From contig NC_060064.1 of assembly GCF_020283565.1 (NCBI RefSeq), forward strand, positions 15,954,337 to 16,018,336: DNA of 64,000 bases, given 5' to 3'. The DNA is from Trifolium pratense. Lineage: Eukaryota; Streptophyta; Magnoliopsida; Fabales; Fabaceae. Both the position numbers and the translations under genes were made by a program. Positions within the stretch are counted from its first letter, which is position 1; each line of letters begins with the position of its first letter. This document shows positions 12,802-25,200 of the stretch, piece by piece. Below the pieces are notes generated by a model. That model was given only the letters and a program-made list of their open reading frames with translations. It ran no database searches and had not been told where the DNA came from.

Positions 12802-12945
12802 TGAACTTAACTCCGTTGGCTGGACATTGCAGGACATTGCATTATAGTATATGTAGGAAACTGGAGCTCGAACTCCGATCATCCGGTACTTATCCATCTT
12901 AAGGATGAAATTTTTAATCATTTGACTCCTTGACAAAAAAAAAAC
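12802..12945 (+). mobile_element. tRNA-derived SINE copy
   Basis: A-box-like TTAACTCCGTTGGCTGG is followed about 65 bp later by B-box-like GAGCTCGAACTCC, then CTTAAGGATGAAATTTT and a poly-A tail to about 12945. The copy at 13264 shares the body, supporting a SINE family. Confidence 0.7.
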
Positions 12946-13263
12946 AAATTAATACCAAATATATTCATAAATACTTCAACCTACTTCTCCCTATGTTCCT
13001 AACTATGTGTCATTGTCATTTAGCAAAAATGGTTTGTCTAATTTCATATGCCATCTTATGATACCAATCAAATATTAATGTTTCTTTTCTTATTATAAAT
13101 TTATAATATTTATTATTTTTACTATTTTTTGTTTATATTTTCTCTATCATTGATAAAGAATAATTTTATAAAATAATTCACAATTACTTGTTCTCGTAGG
13201 AAATGGCTAGAGTATATATAATTTGAAACAAAAGAAAATAATAAAAAGTATAAAACATATTCC

Positions 13264-13392
13264 GATAAACTTAACTCAGTTGGTAAAGACATTTCATTAT
13301 ATATGTAGGGAGTCAGAGTTCGAACCTCAATCATCTCACTTATCGATCTTAAGGATGAAATTATAGCTACTAAACTACTTTAAAAAAAAAAA
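13264..13392 (+). mobile_element. tRNA-derived SINE copy
   Basis: Contains TAACTCAGTTGGTAAAGAC (A box), GAGTTCGAACCTC (B box), the shared ATCTTAAGGATGAAATTAT body and a terminal A-run. Same family as 12802-12945, better preserved. Confidence 0.75.
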
Positions 13393-13575
13393 GTAGTCCA
13401 AATTAGAAGGACCTTAGCCTCTTTTTGTAAAAAAAAAGTACAAAGTAGAATAACGTGTCCAAAAAACCCAGTCTCTCTATGTTGTGGTCTTATGATTGCC
13501 GTTGGTTTTGGCATGGTGTTTTTGGTCTCCGGTTCGTGTTCTCGCATCTTAATTTTTTGATTGTTTTCAGGTCAA

Positions 13576-13722
13576 CTAATGTATCTGAGACACTAATTAA
13601 AAAAATAAATATGATATTGTAAAACGATATTGAAAATTCAATCTTTTAAAAATATAAAATATTTTTTTATATAAAATTATTTTTTATTTTCTTAATTAGT
13701 GTATCAGAGACACTCATTCCTT
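13576..13722. repeat. Short inverted-repeat element
   Basis: AATGTATCTGAGACACTAAT at the left is mirrored by ATTAGTGTATCAGAGACAC at the right, enclosing an AT-rich core of about 100 bp. MITE-like by structure; family and target duplication not identified. Confidence 0.5.
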
Positions 13723-14416
13723 AATTAATGTCTTAGGATATGACAAATAAAAAAAAATTATTGAACTTTGAATTATCAGAGTCTCATTCCCCTAAAAAGC
13801 TAAGGGTGTTTTTGATCTATAAAAAATAAGGGACTGGACATGATAATTTTAGTTATACTATGTTAAATTTTAAAACAATTCATGATACCGCACATGCTGG
13901 AGTTAAAGAACCGGACAAAAACTGAAATTTTCGTTTTTTCATCAAATCAGGTGACAACTTTTTATTCTAAAATAACAAAATAACTTTTTGTAAAAAAAAA
14001 AAATATGACAATATAAAGTTATTAAAAAAAATAAAATTGAAGGAATATAGTGAAAGTCTTAACATTTGTCCGCGTGAATAGACTGGACAAAAGCCATTAA
14101 CCAGCCAACCAGATATGAACGAGTCGAATAACGTAAACAAAACCACTTCTCTCTGTACGCTGTGTATTGCTATCATATCATGTATGCGTGTCTGTGTATA
14201 TAGCTACAACTACACTACATACATAGAAAACCGAGTTCATTTCACTTTCCCCAAACTTTCAAACCTTCCTTCATTTCTTTCTTTCCTAATTCTTTCCTTT
14301 CATTCTCTTTCTCCTCCTCACAATAAAACCATCTCAACTATACTACTAACTTTCTTCCAAAAACCCTCTTTTCCATCCTTCTATTTTTCTCTCTCAAAAA
14401 GGTGACAACAACAAAA
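13723..14416. other. Upstream region of the GT61 gene
   Basis: No gene. The last 200 bp are CT/TC-rich (TTCTTTCTTTCCTAATTC, CTCTTTCTCCTCCTCAC), typical of a plant 5' leader ahead of the ATG at 14417. Confidence 0.5.
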
Positions 14417-16648
14417 ATGGTTCATCACCACCGTTACCATCAATTCAGAAAACCAACAGACTACATAATCAAAGATGAAGAGTCACTAAATCATCTCATG
14501 GATTGTTCTAGTTCTGTTTATTGCAAAAGAACAAGACCAAAGTTGTTGTCTTTTCTTTTCCTCATCACTTTTCTCTCTTGTTGCTATGTTTTCGCACCTT
14601 TTTTCCTTGGACCCTCTTTCTCTTTATCCCTATTATGTAAGTACTATCTCTTAATCTAAACTTGTTTTTTCAACTTGTTTCTTTTTCCTCTGTTTTTTGT
14701 TTTTTTGTCTTCTATTTTGCTTTGTGTTGATCTTGTTTTCTTACTTTTTTTCAGATTCTTATGGACCTGAAAATGATAGCAACCAAGATGGTGTTGATGT
14801 AAAAGCTTCTGCATGTTCTTCTGTTTCAACTGGTAAACCATTATTTAGTTCTTCTTGTTTTTCTATGATTGTTTAGTGTGATTTTACATGTTAAGTCATA
14901 TAGCATCCACATAAACCAAAGTGGTTAAGTTTATCTGGTTAACGAGCTTCGGTTAAAGTCGAATCAATCAGGAGAACCCGAGTTCAATACCTGTCAGGAA
15001 CAATCTTTGGTCATATGTTATTTTTCTTTTGAACGAACTCCGGATTAGTAGAGCTTTTTTCCTTAGGAATTGTAGGGTTAAGACAATTACCATCTCGTTC
15101 CTATAGCAAGGAACCCTGGTAATTCGTGGTTGAGAGGTAATTAAAGTCTGACTAAGATTGCTCTAGCAGGGATTCGAATTCGGGTTCTCCCAAATGATTC
15201 GACTTAAACTAAGTAATTTATCGAAATGGTACTTATTTTCCATTTTCCATATTCTCATTGTAACATTTTTCTTTATATTATTTTCTCAAAATAATCATTT
15301 TTCTTACTTCATTACAGGAACTATATGTTGTGATAGAAGCGGTTACCGTTCTGATATATGTGTGATGAAAGGTGACATAAGAACACACTCTTCATCCTCA
15401 TCAATATTCCTCTACAACTCAATAAGCCATGTCGATAATGTTTCACGGACTGATGAAGCTAGAAAAGGCGAAAATGAAGCGGAACAAGTGCTCCAACATG
15501 AAAAGATAAAGCCTTATACTAGAAAATGGGAGACAAGTGTAATGGACACCATTGATGAATTGAACCTTGTTGCAAAGAAAGTGAATTCAGGTAATGTGCA
15601 AGGTTGTGATGTGCAACATGATGTTCCTGCAGTGTTTTTTTCTAACGGAGGCTACACCGGCAATGTTTATCATGAGTTCAATGATGGAATCATACCTTTG
15701 TACATCACTTCACAGCATTTCAACAAGAAGGTTGTGTTTGTGATACTTGAATATCATAGTTGGTGGATCACAAAATACGGTGACATCCTTTCTCATTTAT
15801 CGGAATTTCCACCGATTGATTTTAGTGAAGACAATAGGACTCATTGTTTCTCCGAAGCCATTGTTGGTCTCAAAATCCACGATGAACTAGCTGTGGATTC
15901 TTCATCGATGGAAGGTAGCAAAAACATTGTTGATTTTAGAAACCTTTTGGACAAAGCTTATTCGCCTCGGATTAAAGGACTAATTAAAGACGAGGAAAGG
16001 GAAGCTCAAGAGAAACTGCGCCAACAACGACAAATCTCCTTATCTCCATCATCAGAACCAGGATCAAAAGCCTCACAAAGATTACATGAAATTGCACGGA
16101 CGAAACCAAAATTGGTTATTGTCTCTAGAAGCGGTTCAAGAGCTATAACTAACGAGAATTTGCTAGTGAAAATGGCCGAGGAAATTGGTTTCAAGGTAAA
16201 AGTTTTAAAACCTAAACAAACAACAGAATTGGCAAAGATTTATAGAGTACTAAATGAAAGTGATGTGATGATCGGTGTTCATGGAGCAGCAATGACACAT
16301 TTCATGTTCATGAAACCTCGTTCAGTGTTCATTCAAGTTGTTCCTCTTGGTACAAATTGGGCTGCAGATACTTATTATGGCGAACCTGCAAGGAAGCTTG
16401 GTTTGAAATACATCAGTTACGAAATTCATCCAAAAGAAAGCTCATTATATGGTAAATATGATAAAAATGATCCTATTTTGAGAGACCCTGATAGCATTAC
16501 AGAGAAAGGGTGGGAATATACAAAGAAGATTTATCTTGATAGCCAAAATGTTAAATTGGACCTTAGAAGATTCAGAAAAAGGTTGCATAGAGCTTACGAG
16601 TACACCGTTCTCAGATCAAATTTGAATCTTCAACACCAACCACAGTGA
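14417..16648 (+). CDS. Glycosyltransferase family 61 protein
   Basis: Three exons (14417-14636, 14755-14832, 15318-16648) encode about 542 aa, within the usual GT61 range. It is predicted to be a Golgi type II membrane enzyme moving a sugar (xylose, arabinose or GlcNAc in known plant members) onto a polysaccharide or N-glycan; the substrate cannot be read here. Residues 1-40 are cytosolic and His/basic; a hydrophobic anchor (LLSFLFLITFLSCCYVFAPF) follows. Splicing joins exon 2 to the conserved TGTICCDRSGYRSDICVMKG block. Further family blocks are FFSNGGYTGNVYHEFNDGII, SRSGSRAITNENLLVKMAEE and DVMIGVHGAAMTHFMFMKP, the last near the C-terminal catalytic region. The ATG was chosen because the upstream in-frame codon at 14402 is GTG. 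No frameshift or stop seen; likely functional. Intron 2 contains a foldback repeat. Confidence 0.9.
14930..15215. repeat. Foldback repeat in GT61 intron 2
   Basis: The left arm around 14953-14995 (AAAGTCGAATCAATCAGGAG) is mirrored by the right arm around 15175-15215 (GGGTTCTCCCAAATGATTCG), with AGAACCCGA shared inverted. The arms also contain B-box-like GAGTTCAATACC and GATTCGAATTC, so it could be two opposed SINE ends and not a TIR element. It accounts for most of the 485-bp intron. Confidence 0.5.
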
Positions 16649-17276
16649 AATTTTCGATTCCACGGTTTCACATTCTTTGATGTAAAAAAAAAATTCTTTG
16701 GTTTTGAATTGTTTAACATTCTTATGCATATTATGACAACCTGTAAAGTTCTTAGCATGTTGTGTACAGCAAGTACTTAGGACTAAGTATACATACTATG
16801 ATACTAGGATGTGTAAGTAAGAAAAAAAACAGCAACTTGTTATTCTATCATTTTTGGTGTGTTGATAATACTCATGTAACGTTGTTTATTGTTTGCTACA
16901 ATTCAAATTCAATTGTCAAATTTGGATGGTTTCATATTCTCTTGAGAGATTAAAGTTGATTATGATGATGTTTGCCAAACTAACAAAGTTTTTTCTTTCT
17001 TTTATTTTGTTATAACTTCAGTCAATTATTGTGGGCATTGTTAGGTTAGATAAACTTTTTCATGAGTACTAATAGGAAAATATTGCAATAACTAATCATT
17101 TTTCAAAAGAAAAGCTTCTTTTATATAATCTGATATTAGTCTATGCATTTTAACTTAATTTTTTCTGAAGTTGTAAAGAATGAGTCCATGTTTGACACAT
17201 ATAAAGAATTGGTCTAATATTTGTATCTGTTTATTGCCATTTTAGTAAAAATTAAACCTTGATTTCCAACACATTA

Positions 17277-17400
17277 TTTGTAAGAGGATAGTTTTTTAGA
17301 ATTTCACTAATAAGTGGAGTGTTCGAGATTTGAATCCAGACCCCTCTATATATAATACGATGTTCCTACTAACTGAGTGAAACTCACGAGAACGAGGAGA
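17277..17400 (-). mobile_element. tRNA-derived SINE copy, reverse orientation
   Basis: On the minus strand the order is CACTCAGTTAGTAGGAAC (A box), GGATTCAAATCTCG (B box) and a short A/T-rich tail. Same general family as the SINEs at 12802 and 13264. Confidence 0.6.
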
Positions 17401-18409
17401 GTTGTCCTATATCTATTCAAAACCTAATATTGTATTTTTGGTTCATTTTCTAAATTGAAAGTAAAGGACATAATGGGAATCTTTACAACAGTGCAAAGCT
17501 GCCATAATATGAAAAGGATGTCTTGGATTCCAAACTTGGATTCCTGTTTAACATAGGCCAGAAGGCACTAGGATATGTCACCATTGAAGGCAGAAATGTA
17601 TCTTTGAATGTATATAAAGTGGATCAAAATTTACTCTTAGTTAAAATTGAGTTAACTTTGAAGTGGTTTTACTTGTCTAGAATCACTTTTTGTTCTCCCT
17701 ATTCTAAAACTAAACACACACCAACAGTTATGTGGTGAAATTATAAGATTCTCTTGCTAATTATTATCTTAACGAGCACAACTAATCGGAGATTATGCAA
17801 CAAATTTTTATCTTATTGAACCTAATTCAATCCTACCAATCCAATTTATAAAGTCGATTGCCACAATTTATAAGCATATATTTTAACTATATTTCATTTA
17901 ATACGAGACTCTTAAACAAATAAATGAAAATCTACCGAATATCACAGATTTATCAAAGTGCATGATCACAAAGTTTTTCTTTGTACTCAACAAAGTTGCT
18001 TGATGGAACGTAAAAGTATGTATGTGACATTTGTGACATGTGCTAACGTTATCTTCGAGGATTATGTACTACTTAGTTTGTGCATGTGATGATACCTTGG
18101 TGAAGACATGATTGAATCTCAGTATGGCAAGTGCATTATCCACATGTGACTTTGTTAGGCAGATTCAATAGGGACCACTAACGTATTATGAACTATGAAG
18201 AAATGGTACTACGCAACATAGATCCTTGTTCTATTCTGTCTTTCTCATTTACAAAATCATCGATTCATCACTATAGTCTATAATTAGTAATATCTAAACC
18301 AAACAGTTATCAGAATTTTTAGGTTTGTTAACTAAACCGAATACTTAAATGGAATGTTTTAGACTTTTAGTACATAAGTTCTATTTCTAGGCTAATGTTA
18401 CGGTGAACT

Positions 18410-18745
18410 ACCTTCACAACTGGTCCACCGTGGACAAGTGATCTACCGAATATGAATTTTACAAAATTCATTGTTGGATTAAAAGTTTATATCGTATCAT
18501 CCATAAATTTTTTAAATTTTTTTGAAAATTATTTTATATGTTATTGAGACCCGTCAAGATTTACGTTATTTAATAAACCGTTAATCTTAATGTGTTTCAA
18601 TAACATATCAAATGATTTTCAATTTTTCTAAATTTTTCTATGGACGATCTATATGATCTAAACTTTCAATCTAACAGTGAATTTTGTAAAATTCGTATTC
18701 GTTATAATGTTATTCGTGACTGATCCACCATGGATCACTTTATGA
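18410..18745. repeat. Foldback (MITE-like) repeat, family copy 2
   Basis: Inner arms (GAATTTTACAAAATTCATTG and its inverse at 18680-18705) match the element at 11865-12047. Outer termini carry palindromic TGGTCCACCGTGGAC on the left and TGATCCACCATGGATCA on the right. It is larger than copy 1 because of a longer AT-rich loop. Confidence 0.6.
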
Positions 18746-19279
18746 ATGCAATGAATCCTGGTCCCATAGTTCCATACTTATGTATTATTGTTAAGTCACT
18801 TACTGTTATGGATAAATCATGGTTTTACATTAGATGTCAGTTGATAATGTATGCAGATTAAACTCTAAAAAATTAAGAGTATCATTTGCATTAAGACATA
18901 CTACTATTGCTAAAGAAACCCTGCAACATGTTAAACTTAAAATGATAAAATTGAATATTTTTTATGAAAAATTATTACAAGAAGTCAAGAATGCCCTTAT
19001 GAAAAATAAGGTAGACAGCCCCCTTGAATATTTTTTTTAATCTAAGTATCTACACTGACTCTCTTTCCATACTTGCAATTTTCACTTCAAATTTCCCTCC
19101 CCCAATTTGTTTTTTAAAAAAAAAAAAGGCATCTTTGTTAATGTGAAAACAAAAAACTCCAACAAAATTGGAGCTTGTCCTAAATTAGAGTCAGGTCAGG
19201 TCCATCCAGCCTTGGTGTGCTTCAAGTCAAAGCAAAGCACCTATTTTTTTGAACAACAAGCAAAGCACCTATTATCCTC

Positions 19280-22200
19280 CTATAGCCACCGTTTTGAAGT
19301 TTTGCTTTCTGAATGAACAGGAGGAGGTGTTCTAGCATTTCTCTCCTTCTCATCTACATGCATGAAACAGACTCAGTATATTAACATTAAGAAGAGTATA
19401 AGCTCAAAATGATGCTTTACAAAAAAAAAAAACTTATTTGGCCTATGATAATCAAAAGTATTAAGTTAGTCTTTAAGAATCTCAAATACTGTCAATGTAG
19501 TCCATGATGAGGACTAAAGTATCCTTACAAAGAACCAATATTAGAGACTTTTGAGGATCAAAATTAGTACTTCTCATTTCTCAAGACCCAAATAAGTTAA
19601 GTTACAATGATTATGTCAAATTGTCAACTATTCCATATCAATGAGAAATGAAAAATGGCAATTCTGCAGGTTTAACTTACATGCTACTGGGACCGGTTTC
19701 ACTCCTCCAAGAGAAGATCTTCGCGAATTGTTAGGCCCGGATGGTTGAATTCCTGTTAAAGATTGCCTCCTTTTTTTCCTCTCACTTGCTGCTATTGGCG
19801 ACTTTATCTGATTTGCATGATTGCTGCTCTTGATAGGTGACTTCACTTCAACCATAATTTGTTGGCTCCTGCATATTGTTCAAAGTAGAAGATTCGGTAA
19901 AACACTTGAAACACTGAGAAATATTAAAAACAAAAAAAAACTTAGAAAGCCTCTAAAAAAAATATACTTCTTATCAGGGCCATTAATCAGTTTCCCAATT
20001 GTTCTAAGGGATCTTCTTAGCTGGGATCCTTTTCCATTTGTGCTACCAATCGCCTTTGTTGTTATGGAATCAGCAAGGTCAGTTGGCACAATTCGGTTTG
20101 AATCATTTTTATCTAGCAATTGTTGTTCAGGTGTTTTAGGTAGTTGAAGAGGGTGTATTTGGACTCCACTATCAACTTTTATCAACCTCTTCTGATACAT
20201 GTTTGTAGGACTTGAAGGAGCTTTAACATGCACATCTGATCTGGAATTGCCATTGCTCAATTGGCCATTTAGCTTTGACACTGCTTCTGGATCTTGCTGT
20301 AGACGATATTTCTGTTGAGACATTGGCTCAAACTGTAAAGTTTTGTTTACATCAGATGATGCTTTTTTAATAGTTCTTGGACCTTCCAAGCTTAGCCGTC
20401 TTGAACGGGGAATGTAAGAAGGTGATTTGGCTCCAGTTTTATCCTCAGCTTTCACAGGTTTGTCAGTCTTTACCGTGCTGCAATTCTCAATACTAAGTCT
20501 TCGCAGGCGCAGTGGAGTTTTTTCTACTGGAGTGAGAGGCTCTTTAGTTTTATTAAACATTGGTCTTGAATTTTCTTTGTTTGCCAATGCAATCTTAAGG
20601 TTCTCAACCTATATAGCATTGATACAAAAAATGAGGAAAACATGGTTACTTTAACTTTTCGTCAGAATGAAGCAATCAAATGTTGTGCTTTTAAGTAGAC
20701 ACTCTTACCTGTGCTTTAAGTTGCATAACTTCACTGCTTTCTTTGTTCATCCGGGCTGCACCAAGTTCCACAGTGGAAACCCTCTGAGCAAATTTTAGAG
20801 TACTCACTGTTTCACTAAAGGAATCTGCTTCGGGACTCACATGTGCAAACATCAAAGTTTTAGCATGTCCACCTATAATGCAGATATTTCCATTGAAAAC
20901 ATCAAGATATTGTTTTATGGTGAAAAAACAAAGGTGTAGAGAGTCTTCAAAGCTTTTCTTCGACATAATGGACACCAGTACGTACCTAACGAGTCCTGCA
21001 AAAGTAGTGTGAGTTTGCTATTCCTGTAAGGAATGTGAGAATTCTTCTGTGCCAGTGCTGTGATCACATCTCCCAAACAAGAAAGAGACTTGTTAATATA
21101 TAGCGCTTCCTTAAGTCTATCTCCTGTGACTTCAGACTTGTCAACTCTTTCGCTTCCAGCAAGGTCTACTAAATGAAGACAACTTCGAATGGAGTTGCCA
21201 GATGTATCTTTGCCATTGATATGCACCGTAAGTACACTGAGACACATTCAAAAGCCTTATCAATAAGTGCCTAAACCATACAAAATCATTATATATAGAA
21301 AGGGAAAGAAGTTTCTAGAACTCCTGAAAAATGAAAACTCACCTGTGTGAACGACTACTCCTATTGTTTATTGCTGTAGAACTGACGGCGCGGTTAACCT
21401 CGCCAAGTTTCATGAGGGTCAGAACATCAGTGGTAGAGTTTACTGACCGCAATCTAGCATCAGGAAGGCTCAACCCATCATCGTTGCAGCTCCGGATCTC
21501 TAATGTGAGCTTAATTAAGGATATAAACTTCTTGCAAGAAGTAAGAACAAAAGACAAGAAATAAAACAGATTTCTCTGCTTTGCATTTTGAACAAAAGCA
21601 TGAAAATATTTCTGACCCTATTTAATAATAATGAATAAGAAAAAGGATATTTGTTTTCTGTTTTGTCCTCTGCAAGTAGGTCTCTTACTTGTTCATTGTA
21701 AATCTCAACCATTTGGACATAAATGTCATACTTTATATTGTCCCTCCTTTCATTAGACATTTGAAACAAATCATTGAGAGCCAGATAATTGATCCCCATA
21801 TCCTTGGATGTTCCGTCGGAAGGACCGCTCTACCACATGAGAAAAATATTAGATGGAACCACTCTCACTTTTCATGTGCAAATAAAATATAGTAAAACAG
21901 TTATTGCTGGTTCTTGCATGAGTTAATGGCTAAAGATAATACGAACGAACGAATAATAATTTAAAGCAAAATTTATATCAAGTATCTTACCATGGTGTGA
22001 GTCTTCCCAGATCCCGTTTGACCATAAGCAAAAATACAAACGTTGTATCCATCCATCACAGACCTAATTAAAGGTTGAGTGTCTCGATAAACCTCGTCTG
22101 AGTACAAAATAGTAAATTTCATCAACAAAGAGATTGAAAGAAAGAGAGGGTGCTGGTTATGATAAGCGCACACAAATTCTACATTATTTAGCTTTTAGAA

Positions 22201-25200
22201 CTCTACCTTGGCCAGCTGTTGGACCGAAAATCCGATTAAATTGAAAAAGTTTTCTTCCATCTTTTAGTGTTTTAGATGGATCTATAATGAATAGAGAACC
22301 GTCTTCCCCAATGAAATCAACAACATTCTTGGATTCGGAACTGAATGCAGGTCTGATTCTGCAGTAAACTCGAATATTACCTGCATTTTGCATTTGAAAA
22401 GGTAGACAAAGTTAACTTAGAGACCAAGGATAGTGAAAAAGATACAGAACTTTAAGTTTTAACTACAATTAAATCTAAAAGTAAATCAACCTTTCAAATC
22501 TTGGACCATGTTGTATAGTTTTCTGTTCTCTTCTACTACTTTGTGATAACCAAGAGCTTTGGTTGACATCTCATTTACTTGACTTCCTAAATTCATGTAG
22601 TAACACAAAACCATTAAAATCCATCTCTTATTTTTGTGAATGATTGATGTAAAAATAAGAAGCTTGCAAAGTTAATGGCTATTCATACCTATATCATTGA
22701 AAAATTTCTGAACCTGTGATTGCATCTCTTCAAACTCATTCTTAACTTTCAATTTCAAAGCCTTGAGATCCTGAATAAAGACATGATTTATATACCTTGC
22801 CTCAAAAATGCAGGCCGTGCTATGCTTAAAAAGTAAATATATACGGTACACTATCTGAAAAATGCAGTAGAACCCTATTGCAAGCTGCGCAAATGCCTAC
22901 CTGAAGTTCTTTTTCCTGTATGTCTATGAGATGCTTGTGATTGCATGTGCACTTTCCGGGGCAAGCTCTGTAACACTATGAAATGCACATTGACCATATT
23001 AGTACTCAAAGTTGACATAACTGTAGTAAAAAAAAATCGGAAAATAATTTAATTGAAAGCGCAAAGAGAAAGCATTTAAACAAAAAAGAAAAAACAGATG
23101 GTACCTTGGAAATTTGACTTGCAGAGAGAGCATTTGATTCTGTCGGTTTGGAAGTGAAATCAGGTGGTAAGCTACTCCCTTCTTTTGTAAAATTCTTTAG
23201 TAGCAATGGCAACTGTTTTAGGCCAAGAATTCATTTGTTAGGTATCATAAGAAAACTTTGGCATAGAAAGAAAATATTTACATTCACAATATTTCATGAA
23301 ATAGTCCTTTTCAAAATATTTAAATTGTTTCTCATAATAGAATGAAGAGGCATAATGGAATAAGAGAATAACCTTTATGTATATCCTTTCACATGTTATA
23401 CCTTAAATTTTCAAAATAGATTGGTGTGATAAAACATGACTTGTAGATTAAGGAATTGTTTCCCTACATATTATTAATGAAGAGGGCATTGCAAACAATA
23501 AATAATTTCTGACCACGACATTGGTTCATGAGCTTAAGAAGACCACAATATACATCAAGGATTATAAATTATAATATTGACAAGAGCATTCTTCAACCAA
23601 AAAATAAAAATCAAGGATGAGTGTTTTCAATTATTTATCTTAACCTCACATAATTTGCAGTATATGACTCATTAAGAAATTAGCACCAAAAAGGATTACT
23701 TTGGAAAATCTCCAACTAACCTCAGGGACCTTCATAGATGGCTGTTCCCCACAATAACTAGTCAAAATCTGATTAAATAGGATTAATGGATCCTGCAGTA
23801 AACACTAATAATGATTAGGCAACTGATGTATTTCAATATGTTAATTAAACCCATTTGTTTACATGGTTACAAGTACAACTTATGATTACCATGTCTCCAT
23901 TACAAAGAGAAGCAACAAGTTTTCCGTCGATATTTTCTTTGGCATCAAGCATACGGTCAACTAGTATCTTGACAAGTGATTCTGTAATTTCTGCTGCATC
24001 CAATGAAATTAGTTTATAAAGGTCCGCATCCAATGCATCAAAACAAAATACACATACATACACACAGGTGCTTTCTTTTTCAATTGTCAAAGTAGAATAT
24101 CTTAATTTTTTTTCACATAGTAGGAAATGTATGAATGAACGAATCGGGAAAAAGGTTAAATTATTTATTTAAATTAAAAAATTAGCCCATGATGTACACA
24201 ACAAGTCAAATATATTTACAGCCTCATGTTCATTGAGTTTAGGCTTAAAAATTTATTACAAGGCAATTGCAAAAAAATTAAAAGCAGGAAGCCTAGGACC
24301 TCATGCATACTACCCAAATCCCTCACCACTAGATCAAACCTAATTGCTTTCAAAAGCAGTAATTTTTTTTTTTTATAATGGAACTAGAACTTTGACCCAT
24401 GCGGTGCATGGGTCTAATTAGGTGTAATATGTAACAATAAAAAATAAAATACAAAAATTCTAAGAGCATTTTCAATAAGAGTAGTATAGGAAATTTCATG
24501 GACTAATTATTCTATATTTGTTAATGTGCTTATTTTATATTTTATATATTTTTTAAATAATTTTGGAACCCCATCGTTTTGTTTACTTATTAAAAAAAAA
24601 ATTGCTGATAACTAAAGGTTAAAAAATTGATGATAATTAAAGGTTAAAAAAAAATTAAAGACATAATCAAGAACATAAACTTAAGTAGACATCCATAAAT
24701 AAATAAAAATTGTGATTAATTCCGCCGTTCAAATTTATTGAAAACATGGTTAACATATTAGGATTCCTAAATTCTTTCATAATTGAAGCACATGTTTTAG
24801 GGGTTCGAATCATAGTCAAGACAAAATTGTATTATTTTTTAATAAAAATTGCAAAATAAAATGGAGGGAAAACATCGAAAACAAATTAGGGTTTAAAGTT
24901 TGCTTATGTATACAAACTTATAATATAAAAGATTTGTATAATTGAACATACAACTTTTACTCATTAATGTATTGAATGCTATGATTTCAATAAAAACTTT
25001 CCATTTCATTACCAGTGCGTAAAGCAAGAAGCGGTTGACAATTTTAGTAACTTCTACAGATTGATTATACAGCCAAGGAACATATCAATTAAGTTCTCCA
25101 TCATTCTGAATCAATTATCCATAAAAAGTGCAAAATGCCAACTAGCAAAGTCAGGTAATAAATGCCAACTAGCAAAGTCCGGTAATTAATGTTATACTTT

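Larger units (their letters stand above)
16649..19279. other. Intergenic region between convergent GT61 and kinesin genes
   Basis: No convincing gene; short open frames at 16762, 17523, 18834 and 19107 have no recognisable domain. It contains a minus-strand SINE (17277-17400) and a foldback element (18410-18745). The rest is AT-rich. Confidence 0.6.

Noticed and set aside
19821..20147. Open frames antisense to the kinesin C-terminal exons (also 20427-20654, 21331-21564)
   Set aside because: They are mirror frames of strongly supported kinesin exons, with no domain of their own.
21515..21799. Continuous kinesin reading frame through intron 13 (exon extending past 21650)
   Set aside because: The extra residues ([15 protein letters not shown]...) do not fit the motor fold, whereas AT-AC splicing restores the conserved sequence exactly.
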